This document shows, piece after piece, positions 7,113-14,461 of a DNA stretch of 28,316 bases. Made by a program: the position numbers and the translations under genes. Origin of the DNA: Methanobacteriota archaeon (GTDB taxonomy: Archaea > Thermoplasmatota > Poseidoniia > Poseidoniales > Thalassarchaeaceae); assembly GCA_002685895.1 (NCBI GenBank), contig NYYK01000057.1, forward strand, positions 1-28,316, given 5' to 3'. Positions within the stretch are counted from its first letter, which is position 1; each line of letters opens with the position of its first letter. The notes beneath the pieces were generated by a model. The model was not told where the DNA came from. It saw nothing but the letters and a program-made list of their open reading frames with translations, and did no database searches.

Positions 7113-7912
7113 AGTACATTGCCGGTTTGGATATTGGTTCAACTTACACTAAGGCAGTAATTTTGAATTCGGCTGGTGATTTAGTCGGTCGAGCGATGAA
7201 TAATACTGGATTCAAACTCAGTGAGGTTGCAAGAAAGTCTTTTGATGAGGCATTGCAAGATGCTTCAATTTCAGAGTCGGATATTGGCTATGTCATTTCC
7301 ACAGGATATGGCCGCCATCAAGTGGAATTTAGAGATGTTACAATCACTGCGTTGACAGCAGCAGCTCGTGGTGCGCATTGGTTTTTTCCTAACACGAAGA
7401 CAGTTCTTGACATTGGAGGACAAACAATGAAGGCGACAAAACTTGATGAAAATATCAAAGTAAAATCTTTCCGCCTTAACGATAAATGCGCGGCTGGAAC
7501 GGGGGCATTCTTAGAAAAAACTGCTCGTTACATGGATTTTCAAACTGAAGAAATAGGCGAGTTAGCGGCATCTTCAACAAAACAGGTTGAGATTTCTGGA
7601 GTCTGTGCAGTATTTGCAGAATCAGAAGTAATCAACCAGCTTTCGATTGGTTCTGAACCATCTGATATCATGCAAGGAGCGATGGTTTCACTCGTTGGCA
7701 GGTCTCTACAACTTATGCGCCGAATAAAAATGGAACCAGAATACACTCTAGTTGGTGGCATCATGAGGTATCCAACGATGGTTGAATCTTTGACCAAAGA
7801 ACTTGGAGGTAATGTCAATGTACCCGAGGGCGATTTAGTTCAATTTGTTGGAGCGATTGGAGCGGCTACATTGGCCCGACAAAGATTATCAAAGCTTGAG
7901 GCTGAAAGATGA
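7109..7912 (+). CDS. bcrD: Benzoyl-CoA reductase ATPase subunit D-like
   Basis: A second 267-residue ASKHA ATPase, paired with the preceding one. It has GLDIGSTYTKAVIL, STGYGRHQVEF, NDKCAAGTGAF (Cys 127) and SGVCAVFAESE (Cys 166), so a cluster could be shared between the two subunits. In the motif DIGGQTMKAT, Thr replaces the Asp seen in the partner's GGQD, suggesting the two subunits are not equivalent in ATP handling. The GTG start at 7109 overlaps the bcrA stop (GTGA). Which of the two corresponds to A and which to D is uncertain because both are the same size. Confidence 0.85.
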   Translation: MKYIAGLDIGSTYTKAVILNSAGDLVGRAMNNTGFKLSEVARKSFDEALQDASISESDIGYVISTGYGRHQVEFRDVTITALTAAARGAHWFFPNTKTVLDIGGQTMKATKLDENIKVKSFRLNDKCAAGTGAFLEKTARYMDFQTEEIGELAASSTKQVEISGVCAVFAESEVINQLSIGSEPSDIMQGAMVSLVGRSLQLMRRIKMEPEYTLVGGIMRYPTMVESLTKELGGNVNVPEGDLVQFVGAIGAATLARQRLSKLEAER

Positions 7913-8163
7913 GACTTCCAGTCGCTGAAGATGATTTGGCAGAATCAGAGTTATTGAAATCAGGGTGGAGGCGAGAATTCGTTGCATCCGAGCCACGTCT
8001 TTCAGAGATGTGTGATTTGTTCACCTCCCTTGGTAAGGAGGTTTTGCTTCAGTCAGCTCGAGAAGAGTTGACCACTCAAGATGATTCGTGTAAGACCTGT
8101 TTTGCATCAGTTATTGAGGAACCATTCACGATTTGGACGCGTGAGATGGAAAATGCGGTGTGA
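7909..8163 (+). CDS. Small Cys-motif protein coupled to bcrD
   Basis: An 84-residue soluble protein whose start overlaps the bcrD stop (ATGA), so it is translated with the reductase. It shows SGWRREFVASEPRLSEMCDL, then TSLGKEVLLQSA, then DDSCKTCFAS with a CxxC pair, and ends FTIWTREMENAV. A CxxC plus one more Cys could bind a metal or act in redox chemistry. I do not recognise a characterised family. Its fixed place after the ATPase subunit suggests an accessory role such as assembly or electron delivery for Bcr, which is inference only. It is the last gene before the operator copy ahead of dch. Confidence 0.65.
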   Translation: MRLPVAEDDLAESELLKSGWRREFVASEPRLSEMCDLFTSLGKEVLLQSAREELTTQDDSCKTCFASVIEEPFTIWTREMENAV

Positions 8164-8167
8164 ATAT

Positions 8168-8183
8168 GCCGGATATGTTCGGG
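8168..8183. promoter_or_regulatory. Operator copy ahead of dch
   Basis: GCCGGATATGTTCGGG matches the best palindrome at 13 of 16 positions and ends 52 bp before the dch start. It implies that dch-had-HHE-oah-SDR forms its own transcription unit, coregulated with the bcr operon. Confidence 0.6.
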
Positions 8184-8234
8184 TTGAAGATAGTGGGCAG
8201 ATAGCCATTGGCCAATATTAGGAGGGATGAATAG

Positions 8235-9032
8235 ATGGGTGATTTAATCGGCTTGAAGAAGATTGGAAGCATTGCTCTGCTTGAAATTAATAACCCTCCC
8301 GTCAATATCATTGATTCCGCTGTAATCATGGGTCTGATAAACACCCTTAACGATTTAGGCAACGATCCTTTTTGCAGAGCAGTCATTATTTCGGGTGCTG
8401 GTGAAAAAGGTTTCAGTGCAGGTGCATCGGTGGCCGAGCATCTGCCGGAAGAAGCACCGGAAATGATTGAGAAAATGGTGAATTTACTCAAGACAATGCA
8501 TTCAACCCAACTAATTACAATCGCCACAGTGCATGGGTTCTGTTTTGGCGGCGGTGCTGAAGTAGCGCTTGCATGTGATTTTGTAATTGCCTCAGAAGAC
8601 GCAAAATTCGGAATTCCAGAAATTACTTTGGGTTGTTATCCTCCTTTTGCTATGCTTCAACTTCCAAACTTAGTTGGAATAAGAAAAGCGAAAGAAATGA
8701 TACTTTCAGGCAGAGCAATAAAAGCCGAGGATGCAAAAAAAATAGGGTTAATCAACCTAATTGTTGGTCAAGATGCCCTTGAAGAATCAGCTATTGAATT
8801 TCTGACTCCGATTCTCAACAATCCGCCAAGGATTGTAGCCCTGACATTGACACGTTTACGAGAAATAGAATCTCTCGGAACTTTGGATGGGCATCAAAAA
8901 ATGGGGCAGTTATTTATCGATGACCTTTGCACTCACCCTGATTATATTGAAGGTATCACATCCTTTCTTGAAAAAAGAAAACCAAGTTGGAAGGCAAAGC
9001 GTTTTTGTGCCGGGGGATGTGGTTGTAAATGA
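8235..9032 (+). CDS. dch: Cyclohexa-1,5-diene-1-carbonyl-CoA hydratase
   Basis: A 265-residue crotonase-fold hydratase that adds water to the dienoyl-CoA made by Bcr, giving 6-hydroxycyclohex-1-ene-1-carbonyl-CoA. Oxyanion-hole segments GFSAGASVAEH and VHGFCFGGGAEVALACDF are clear, followed by FGIPEITLGCYPP, and EKRKPSW near the end is typical of Dch. The protein ends in an extra Cys-rich tail, FCAGGCGCK, which could bind metal. AGGAGGG at 8220-8226 supports the ATG at 8235. The stop overlaps the had start. Assignment rests on sequence pattern plus the neighbours bcr, had and oah; a generic enoyl-CoA hydratase is less likely. Confidence 0.87.
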   Translation: MGDLIGLKKIGSIALLEINNPPVNIIDSAVIMGLINTLNDLGNDPFCRAVIISGAGEKGFSAGASVAEHLPEEAPEMIEKMVNLLKTMHSTQLITIATVHGFCFGGGAEVALACDFVIASEDAKFGIPEITLGCYPPFAMLQLPNLVGIRKAKEMILSGRAIKAEDAKKIGLINLIVGQDALEESAIEFLTPILNNPPRIVALTLTRLREIESLGTLDGHQKMGQLFIDDLCTHPDYIEGITSFLEKRKPSWKAKRFCAGGCGCK

Positions 9033-10111
9033 TGGAAATAGTAGTCACAGGGTGGGAAATCTTTGAAGAAAATACACTCCCTAGGTTAAGAAATTGGGTT
9101 ATTGATTGCTCAACACTTGAGCATGAGGAAGTCGTTGTCCAAGTGGCTGGTTGTGGAGTATGCCATACTGATTTGGGATTCCTTTATGGGGGGGTGAAAA
9201 CAAAACACGAATTACCTCTTGTGTTAGGTCATGAAATTTCAGGTACTGTTATTGCGTGTGGTGAAAATGCCAAGCAATGGAGTGGGGTTAAGGTAGTTAT
9301 TCCAGCCGTTCTTCCGTGTGGGGATTGTGAAGATTGTCGTTCAAACAGAAGTAATGTCTGTGTCAATCAAATCATGCCTGGCAACGATGTTGATGGTGGT
9401 TTTGCTAGTCACATCCGCGTCCCATCAAAATGGTTGGTACCAATTCCCGATAATTATCAAGGTGATATTGCGAAATTATCTGTAGTCGCTGATGCAATCA
9501 GCACTCCTTGGCAGGCTCTATTACGGGCTGAAGTCGGGGAGGGCGATGTTTGTATCATCATTGGTTGTGGGGGTGTTGGTGGTTATTGCGCTCAACTTTC
9601 TAATTCGCTGGGTGCAAATATTATCTGCATTGATGTTAGTGATGAGAAGTTATCAATGATGGATGCACTTGGTTTTACTAATCTTATTAATAGTACAAAT
9701 ACCGAAGATTGGCAAGTGAAAAAGAAGGTCAAAAAAATTGCTAAAACGAATAATTGGTCATTGAGTGGTTGGAAGATTTTTGAATGCAGTGGACATGTTT
9801 CAGGGCAATCTCTTGGTTATTCTCTATTAGGTCCTTCTGCGACTCTCGCAATTGTTGGGTTTACTATGGATAAATTGACAATTCGCCTATCGAATTTAAT
9901 GGCATTTGATGCAAAAGCCTTCGGCAATTGGGGTTGTCAACCTGAATTATACGCCGAACTTTTAGAGAAAGTAGTCGGGGGGGCAGTTGACCTTGAAAGC
10001 AGCACTGAATTGCGAAAACTTTCCGAAATAGGTTCAATATTTGAATCCGGTCATAAAGGTAAACTAAACCCTAGAGTGGTGCTAGTTCCTGACCAATTTT
10101 GGGAGGAGTGA
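9029..10111 (+). CDS. had: 6-hydroxycyclohex-1-ene-1-carbonyl-CoA dehydrogenase
   Basis: A 360-residue zinc-dependent medium-chain alcohol dehydrogenase that would oxidise the hydroxy-enoyl-CoA to 6-oxocyclohex-1-ene-1-carbonyl-CoA with NAD. Catalytic zinc residues are in GCGVCHTDLGFL (Cys 42 and 45) and LGHEISGTV; the structural zinc lobe has Cys 97, 100, 103 and 111 (CGDCEDCRSNRSNVC); the nucleotide-binding loop is GCGGVGGYCAQ. The length is normal for the family. ATG 9029 overlaps the dch stop; a second ATG at 9032 is possible. A perfect GGGAGGAG lies inside its last codons and serves the micro-ORF that follows. Confidence 0.87.
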   Translation: MMEIVVTGWEIFEENTLPRLRNWVIDCSTLEHEEVVVQVAGCGVCHTDLGFLYGGVKTKHELPLVLGHEISGTVIACGENAKQWSGVKVVIPAVLPCGDCEDCRSNRSNVCVNQIMPGNDVDGGFASHIRVPSKWLVPIPDNYQGDIAKLSVVADAISTPWQALLRAEVGEGDVCIIIGCGGVGGYCAQLSNSLGANIICIDVSDEKLSMMDALGFTNLINSTNTEDWQVKKKVKKIAKTNNWSLSGWKIFECSGHVSGQSLGYSLLGPSATLAIVGFTMDKLTIRLSNLMAFDAKAFGNWGCQPELYAELLEKVVGGAVDLESSTELRKLSEIGSIFESGHKGKLNPRVVLVPDQFWEE

Positions 10112-10114
10112 TTG

Positions 10115-10168
10115 ATGTTTGTTGAAGTCAAGGTATCAGGGTTAGACAAATGCACTCTTTTGAGGTGA
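10115..10168 (+). CDS. Possible 17-codon micro-ORF between had and the hemerythrin-like gene
   Basis: The frame reads MFVEVKVSGLDKCTLLR and stops at 10166-10168. A strong GGGAGGAG (10101-10108) is 6 bases ahead of its ATG and has no other start to serve. The micro-ORF's stop overlaps the GAGGTG that serves the next gene, so it could couple translation of had to the hemerythrin-like gene. It may equally be a remnant of a lost gene. Confidence 0.3.
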   Translation: MFVEVKVSGLDKCTLLR

Positions 10169-10173
10169 ATATT

Positions 10174-10752
10174 ATGCGTGGAACAACACAAAGATTAATG
10201 GCAGAACATGAAGAAATAAATTCCGTATTAAATACCTTGTTTCGGGCGATTCGTCTAGAACGTAGTGGTACCTTTCTTGGCGCTAGATTTTGGCGAGATG
10301 CAATAGATTTCATACGCGGTTTTTCTGACGAATTTCATCATGCTAAGGAAGAAAATATATTGTTCCCAGTATACTGTGAAAATGGTATGCAAGATGATTA
10401 CGGCCCAGTTGCAGTAATGTTGAAAGATCACGAAAATTTTCGATCATTTTTGAAAATAATTGAAGAATCTCTTTCCCAAGGGGAGGAAGACAATATTAAA
10501 CGCTGGCAAGCAACGGGGAATTTCATTGAAGGATTGAGATTTCATATTCACAAAGAGAATAATATTCTCTATCCAATGGGTGAAGAAATTTTGTCAAGAG
10601 AAGATGAAGATTGTCTGATGCAAATGTTTGATCTTGTTGAAGAGACCTTAGGTGGTTCGTCAACGGTAGAGCATTACCGGAAACTTGCTCAATCATTAGA
10701 AGAGCGTGTTGTACAGGCATTTGATGGAGCACTTCAAACAGAGGCGAATTAA
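10174..10752 (+). CDS. Hemerythrin-like HHE domain protein
   Basis: A 192-residue four-helix protein with the metal-ligand pattern of hemerythrin HHE domains: MAEHEEI, FHHAKEENILFPVY, KDHENFRSF and FHIHKENNILYP. Such proteins bind a di-iron centre and sense or carry O2, or handle NO. The ATG at 10174 has GAGGTG 6 bases upstream; an in-frame ATG at 10150 lacks one and is rejected. It lies between had and oah, separated from oah by a single base. Its presence in an operon for an oxygen-sensitive pathway, with a second HHE protein beside the nitrate transporters, suggests protection or O2/NO sensing (inference). Confidence 0.8.
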   Translation: MRGTTQRLMAEHEEINSVLNTLFRAIRLERSGTFLGARFWRDAIDFIRGFSDEFHHAKEENILFPVYCENGMQDDYGPVAVMLKDHENFRSFLKIIEESLSQGEEDNIKRWQATGNFIEGLRFHIHKENNILYPMGEEILSREDEDCLMQMFDLVEETLGGSSTVEHYRKLAQSLEERVVQAFDGALQTEAN

Positions 10753-10753
10753 A

Positions 10754-11896
10754 ATGATAGAAGAAAAAATAATTGATGAGGTATTACAGAGTAATAAACA
10801 CAGTTTCTCGGAGGGGAAATTCAGCTAATTACAAGTCGAATTAAGACCACTCAAAAGGCCCGATGGAAGTGAAGTTGGTGACATCTTTGATGCTTGGATT
10901 TGGCTTGATAACCCAAGTCAGTACAACTCCTACACGACTGAAACTCTTCGCCAACTTTGCTTAGCACTTGATTGGGCTTCTTGCCGAGCTGACATCAATT
11001 GCATTATTCTTACAGCAGTTGGCGAAAAAGCCTTCTGTACCGGTGGAAATACGGTTGAATATGAAAATGAATACTCTTGGAAACCACAAGAATATCGTAC
11101 ATATATGGGGGTTTTCAATCGCATGGTTTCATTGATCTTAGAAAATGAAAAACCAGTCATTAATCGAGTAAATGGAATGAGAATCGCTGGTGGCCAAGAG
11201 ATGGGTCTTGCTTGTGATTTTACTATTTCATCAGACTTAGCGAGGTATGGCCAAGCAGGTCCAAAGCATGGCTCTGCACCAGACGGCGGTTCAACTGATT
11301 TCCTTGATCTTTACGTCGGTTTTGCAAGGTCAATCGAATCGTGTGTATTGTGTGAACAGTGGTCGGCTCACAAGGCAATGCACTTAGGTTTGGTTAACGA
11401 AATAGTTCCGGTTTTGCAAGACGGTTCTGGGAATTGGGTGGCGAATCCGATGGTCACTTTTGATTGGGTAAACTCTTCTACAGGGCAAATTGTGTTTGGG
11501 GATTTTTTGGTAGGTGAAGAAGCCAAAGTTGCTAAAGAATTGAAGGATAAATGTACGATTGATTTTAGTCGATTAGATGCTGCTGTTGCGGGGTTGTCTT
11601 GGAAACTAGCGAATACTTTTCCGGGTTGTACTCGTAAGACTTTATCAAGTGTGAGAAAGAAAAAGTTGCATTGGTGGGATTCAAACAGAGAATCAAATCG
11701 AGAGTGGCTAGCACTCAATATGGCAGTTGAGGCGGCGGCTGGTTTCCGCGCTTTCAATGTTGGCGGAGGTAAGCGTGAAGACGGCAGCCGGATTCCACGC
11801 CAAGTGGATTTCATTGAAGTCCGTCAAGCGATTGCAAGGGGCGAAGCATGGACACCTGAATTGGTAGAATCTTTTATGCCACATCAAAAGGAGTGA
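10754..11896 (+). CDS. oah: 6-oxocyclohex-1-ene-1-carbonyl-CoA hydrolase, interrupted by an in-frame stop
   Basis: Oah is a crotonase-family enzyme that opens the ring to 3-hydroxypimelyl-CoA. From 10829 the frame reads a full Oah-like protein: DAWIWLDNPSQYNSYTTETL, AFCTGGNTVEYE, RVNGMRIAGGQEMGLACDF, GQAGPKHGSAPDGGSTDFL and SREWLALNM-like sequence (NREWLALNMAVEA) near the end. The start ATG at 10754, with GAGGCG upstream, opens the same frame, but codon 25 is TAA (10826-10828). No ATG, GTG or TTG exists in frame between that stop and 11105, and starting at 11105 would remove about 93 residues including the first oxyanion loop. The rest shows no damage. It may be a recent nonsense mutation, a sequence error (TAT or TAC for Tyr is one base away) or readthrough. 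It is followed directly by an SDR gene. Confidence 0.82.
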
Positions 11897-11901
11897 ATGT
11901 A

Positions 11902-12657
11902 ATGGCTTTGACAATTGATTTCAGCGGAAAGGTAGCATTGGTTACTGGCGGCAGTATGGGAATTGGCAAAGCGACGGTATTGGAATTTGCCAAGGCTGGT
12001 ACAAATGTTGCTTTCACTTATCGCAGTCATGGAGAAGAAGCAAAAGACATAGTGGCTCAAGCAGAATCATATGGAGTGAAGGCGCTCAGCCTTGAAGCGG
12101 ATGTAGCCGATTTCAAAAGAGCCGGTGAAGTGGTATCCGAAACGATTGAAACTTTAGGTGGGCTAGATTTTCTCATCAATAATGCCGGTATGAATTGGGA
12201 TGGAGTCATTTGGAAAATGGAAGAAGAACAGTGGGACAGAGTAATTGATGTTGACCTCAAAGGTTGCTTCAATTTCTTACGAGCAGCGACACCACATCTT
12301 CGAAATCAAATGGGCGGCAGTATCGTCAATGTCACTTCTATCAATGGGTTGAGAGGAAAATTTGGTCAATCAAATTACACAGCCGCTAAAGGGGGGGTAA
12401 TTGCTCTAACAAAAACGGTGGCTAGAGAGATGGGGAGGTCCGATGTAAATGTGAATGCAATTGCTCCAGGATTAATTGAGACTGAAATGGTTTCACAAGC
12501 CGTAGAATCGGTGAAACAGAAAGCCCTTGAAGAGATAATTCTTGGCCGACTTGGGCAACCAGCAGAGGTCGGGCAAGCAATCATATGGTTGTGTTCACCG
12601 ATGGCGCGCCATATTACTGGGCAAGTCATCAATGTTGATGGTGGCCAATACCTCTGA
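11902..12657 (+). CDS. Short-chain dehydrogenase/reductase (FabG-like)
   Basis: A 251-residue classical SDR with TGGSMGIGKA (cofactor loop), DVAD, NNAG, catalytic Ser in NVTSING, and Tyr/Lys in SNYTAAKGG; it ends in INVDGGQYL as FabG proteins do. The ATG at 11902 follows AAAGGAG at good spacing, while an in-frame ATG at 11893 is too close to it. It is the last gene of the dch-had-HHE-oah run. Because Oah yields 3-hydroxypimelyl-CoA, whose next step is oxidation of the 3-hydroxyl, this enzyme may serve as 3-hydroxypimelyl-CoA dehydrogenase. That is inferred from position; sequence alone supports only a 3-hydroxyacyl/3-oxoacyl reductase-type SDR. Confidence 0.8.
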   Translation: MALTIDFSGKVALVTGGSMGIGKATVLEFAKAGTNVAFTYRSHGEEAKDIVAQAESYGVKALSLEADVADFKRAGEVVSETIETLGGLDFLINNAGMNWDGVIWKMEEEQWDRVIDVDLKGCFNFLRAATPHLRNQMGGSIVNVTSINGLRGKFGQSNYTAAKGGVIALTKTVAREMGRSDVNVNAIAPGLIETEMVSQAVESVKQKALEEIILGRLGQPAEVGQAIIWLCSPMARHITGQVINVDGGQYL

Positions 12658-12743
12658 TTCATGGTATTGAGAGTTGTTTAACCCTTCTATCATAGATCAT
12701 GGGATTTCCCCCATTGTGTCGATATGTCAACCCCTGAAAAAGA

Positions 12744-12759
12744 ACCGAAGATATTCGGG
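12744..12759. promoter_or_regulatory. Operator copy ahead of tryptophanase gene
   Basis: ACCGAAGATATTCGGG matches the best palindrome at 13 of 16 positions and is itself a good inverted repeat (CCGAA/TTCGG). It ends 36 bp before the start codon, exactly the spacing seen at bcrC. Confidence 0.65.
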
Positions 12760-12794
12760 TAGTTTGGTATGCGTACCGTCCATTTGGGGACATC

Positions 12795-14198
12795 ATGATG
12801 AAAGAGGGTGAGCACCCATTTGAACCATTTCGCATGAAGACGGTTGAACATATTAGTTTGACAACTAGGGGGCAACGACAACAGGCTTTAGAACAAGCTG
12901 GCTACAATCTTTTTAATCTGCCTGCAGACAAAGTTATGATTGATTTATTGACGGATTCTGGGACCGGTGCGATGTCTGATGAACAATGGGCATCCTTGAT
13001 GCGCGGTGATGAGTCCTATGCAGGTTCGCGTTCATCTCAACGTTTATCAGAATCAGTAAACAGGATTTTTGGGTTCAAATATTTTCTGCCAACCCATCAG
13101 GGTAGGGCAGCAGAAGGAATTTTGGCAACTTGTTTACTAAAAGAAGGTGATTTAGTGCCTTCAAATACACATTTCGATACAACTGCTGCAAATATACTGG
13201 CACGCGGGGGGACTCCAACAAATCTCGTAATTGATGCGAGTAAAGACCCCAACGATCCTAATCCATTCAAGGGAGATATTGATATTGAGAGATTAGATGA
13301 ATTCCTTGAAAAGCATCAGTCAAGAGTTCCATTTTGCATGGTGACTGTGACAAATAATGCTGGTGGAGGTCAACCAGTTTCACTCTCAAATATTGAAAAG
13401 ATTCACAATTTATGTAATGCATATGAGATTCCGTTTTTCATTGATGCATGTCGTTTTGCAGAAAATGCATGGCTGATCAAACAAAGAGAACCAGGTTATG
13501 AAAATTGGACAGTAGAGAGTATCGCCCACAGAATGTTTTCCTTGTCCGATGGTGCAACGTTTAGCGCGAAGAAAGATGCGCTAGTTAACATCGGAGGTTT
13601 ACTGTTGATGAATGACGAAAAATTGTATCAAAATGCTAAAAATGAACTTATTTTGAGAGAGGGTTTCCCATCCTACGGAGGCCTTGCAGGCAGAGATATT
13701 GATGCGATGGCTACCGGGCTGATTGAGGGAGTAGATGAGGGTTACCTCGCCTATCGGACAGGGCAGGTGAAGTGGCTCCATGACGAATTAAAAAACAGGG
13801 GGGTTCCCGTGCTGTCACCACCGGGCGGTCATGCTGTGTACATTGATGCGGGCGCGGTTTTGCCTCATATTCCAGCGACCGATTTTCCTGCTCAAGCCCT
13901 AACAGTTGAGATGTACCTTGAGGGTGGGGTGAGGACAGTGGAAATCGGTTCAGTGATGTTATCATTTATTTCTCCTGAAAATGGTAAATTGGTGACTCCT
14001 CTTCTTGAGTTAATTCGCCTAGCGTTGCCACGCCGTACTTACACTGAAAGCCATCTACGCCATGTAATTGAAACTGCTGTTTCAATTGTCGAAAAGGCAC
14101 AAGAAATTAATGGTATGGAGATAATTGAAGCACCTGAATTACTACGTCACTTTTCAGCGAAATTTTGTTGGAAAAATAGTGTTTCACCTACTCGTTGA
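12795..14198 (+). CDS. tnaA: Tryptophanase (beta-eliminating lyase)
   Basis: A 467-residue PLP enzyme of the tryptophanase/tyrosine phenol-lyase family, with PLP lysine K260 in FSAKKDALVNIGG. Residues that separate the two activities favour tryptophanase: Ile 384 in RTVEIGS stands where tyrosine phenol-lyase has its phenol-binding Arg (SMERG), and His 452 in LRHFSAKF matches TnaA rather than the Phe of tyrosine phenol-lyase. The local stretch KDALVNIGG is nevertheless somewhat lyase-like. Products would be indole, pyruvate and ammonia. The N-terminus starts as in TnaA (EPFRMKTVEHI). It is a single-gene unit with its own operator copy. Why an indole-forming enzyme should share control with benzoyl-CoA genes is not evident; pyruvate supply or indole signalling are guesses. 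Confidence 0.85.
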   Translation: MMKEGEHPFEPFRMKTVEHISLTTRGQRQQALEQAGYNLFNLPADKVMIDLLTDSGTGAMSDEQWASLMRGDESYAGSRSSQRLSESVNRIFGFKYFLPTHQGRAAEGILATCLLKEGDLVPSNTHFDTTAANILARGGTPTNLVIDASKDPNDPNPFKGDIDIERLDEFLEKHQSRVPFCMVTVTNNAGGGQPVSLSNIEKIHNLCNAYEIPFFIDACRFAENAWLIKQREPGYENWTVESIAHRMFSLSDGATFSAKKDALVNIGGLLLMNDEKLYQNAKNELILREGFPSYGGLAGRDIDAMATGLIEGVDEGYLAYRTGQVKWLHDELKNRGVPVLSPPGGHAVYIDAGAVLPHIPATDFPAQALTVEMYLEGGVRTVEIGSVMLSFISPENGKLVTPLLELIRLALPRRTYTESHLRHVIETAVSIVEKAQEINGMEIIEAPELLRHFSAKFCWKNSVSPTR

Positions 14199-14329
14199 GT
14201 GAATTCACCGGGTAGGTAAAAAAAACCGTGTAATGAATTTGACCTTTTAGTTGGACAAATACTTGGACTCATTCCTGTATTTATCTGTAAATCGGTTGGT
14301 CACGCCTGATAATAACTGGTAACAACCAC

Positions 14330-14345
14330 CCTGGATATGTTCGGC
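14330..14345. promoter_or_regulatory. Operator copy ahead of the nar operon
   Basis: CCTGGATATGTTCGGC matches the best palindrome at 12 of 16 positions. It lies 117 bp before the CxCH protein gene that leads into narG, further than the other copies, leaving a leader of about 100 bases containing a weak CGGC/GCCG inverted repeat (14401-14423). Confidence is lower than for the other copies. Confidence 0.5.
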
Positions 14346-14461
14346 ACTTAGTTTGTGTCTAATCCTCACGAGGCTAAGGCAGGGAGTGAGGTTGGGCTAT
14401 CGGCATAGGATTTCTTTAAGCCGAGCATCAATCAAACTTAAACTACAATACGGGTGAAAAA

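Noticed and set aside
11105..11896. Short Oah starting at the first ATG after the in-frame stop
   Set aside because: Upstream codons 10829-11104 clearly encode conserved Oah sequence, including the AFCTGGNT oxyanion region, so this ATG is internal.
12795..14198. Tyrosine phenol-lyase feeding phenol into the benzoyl-CoA pathway
   Set aside because: This would have made a neat pathway, but the diagnostic Arg is Ile and the diagnostic Phe is His, as in tryptophanase.
14186..14217. Stem-loop ACCTAC/GTAGGT with palindrome GTGAATTCAC at the end of the tryptophanase gene as a terminator
   Set aside because: The stem is only six pairs with a long loop and no T run follows; too weak to call.
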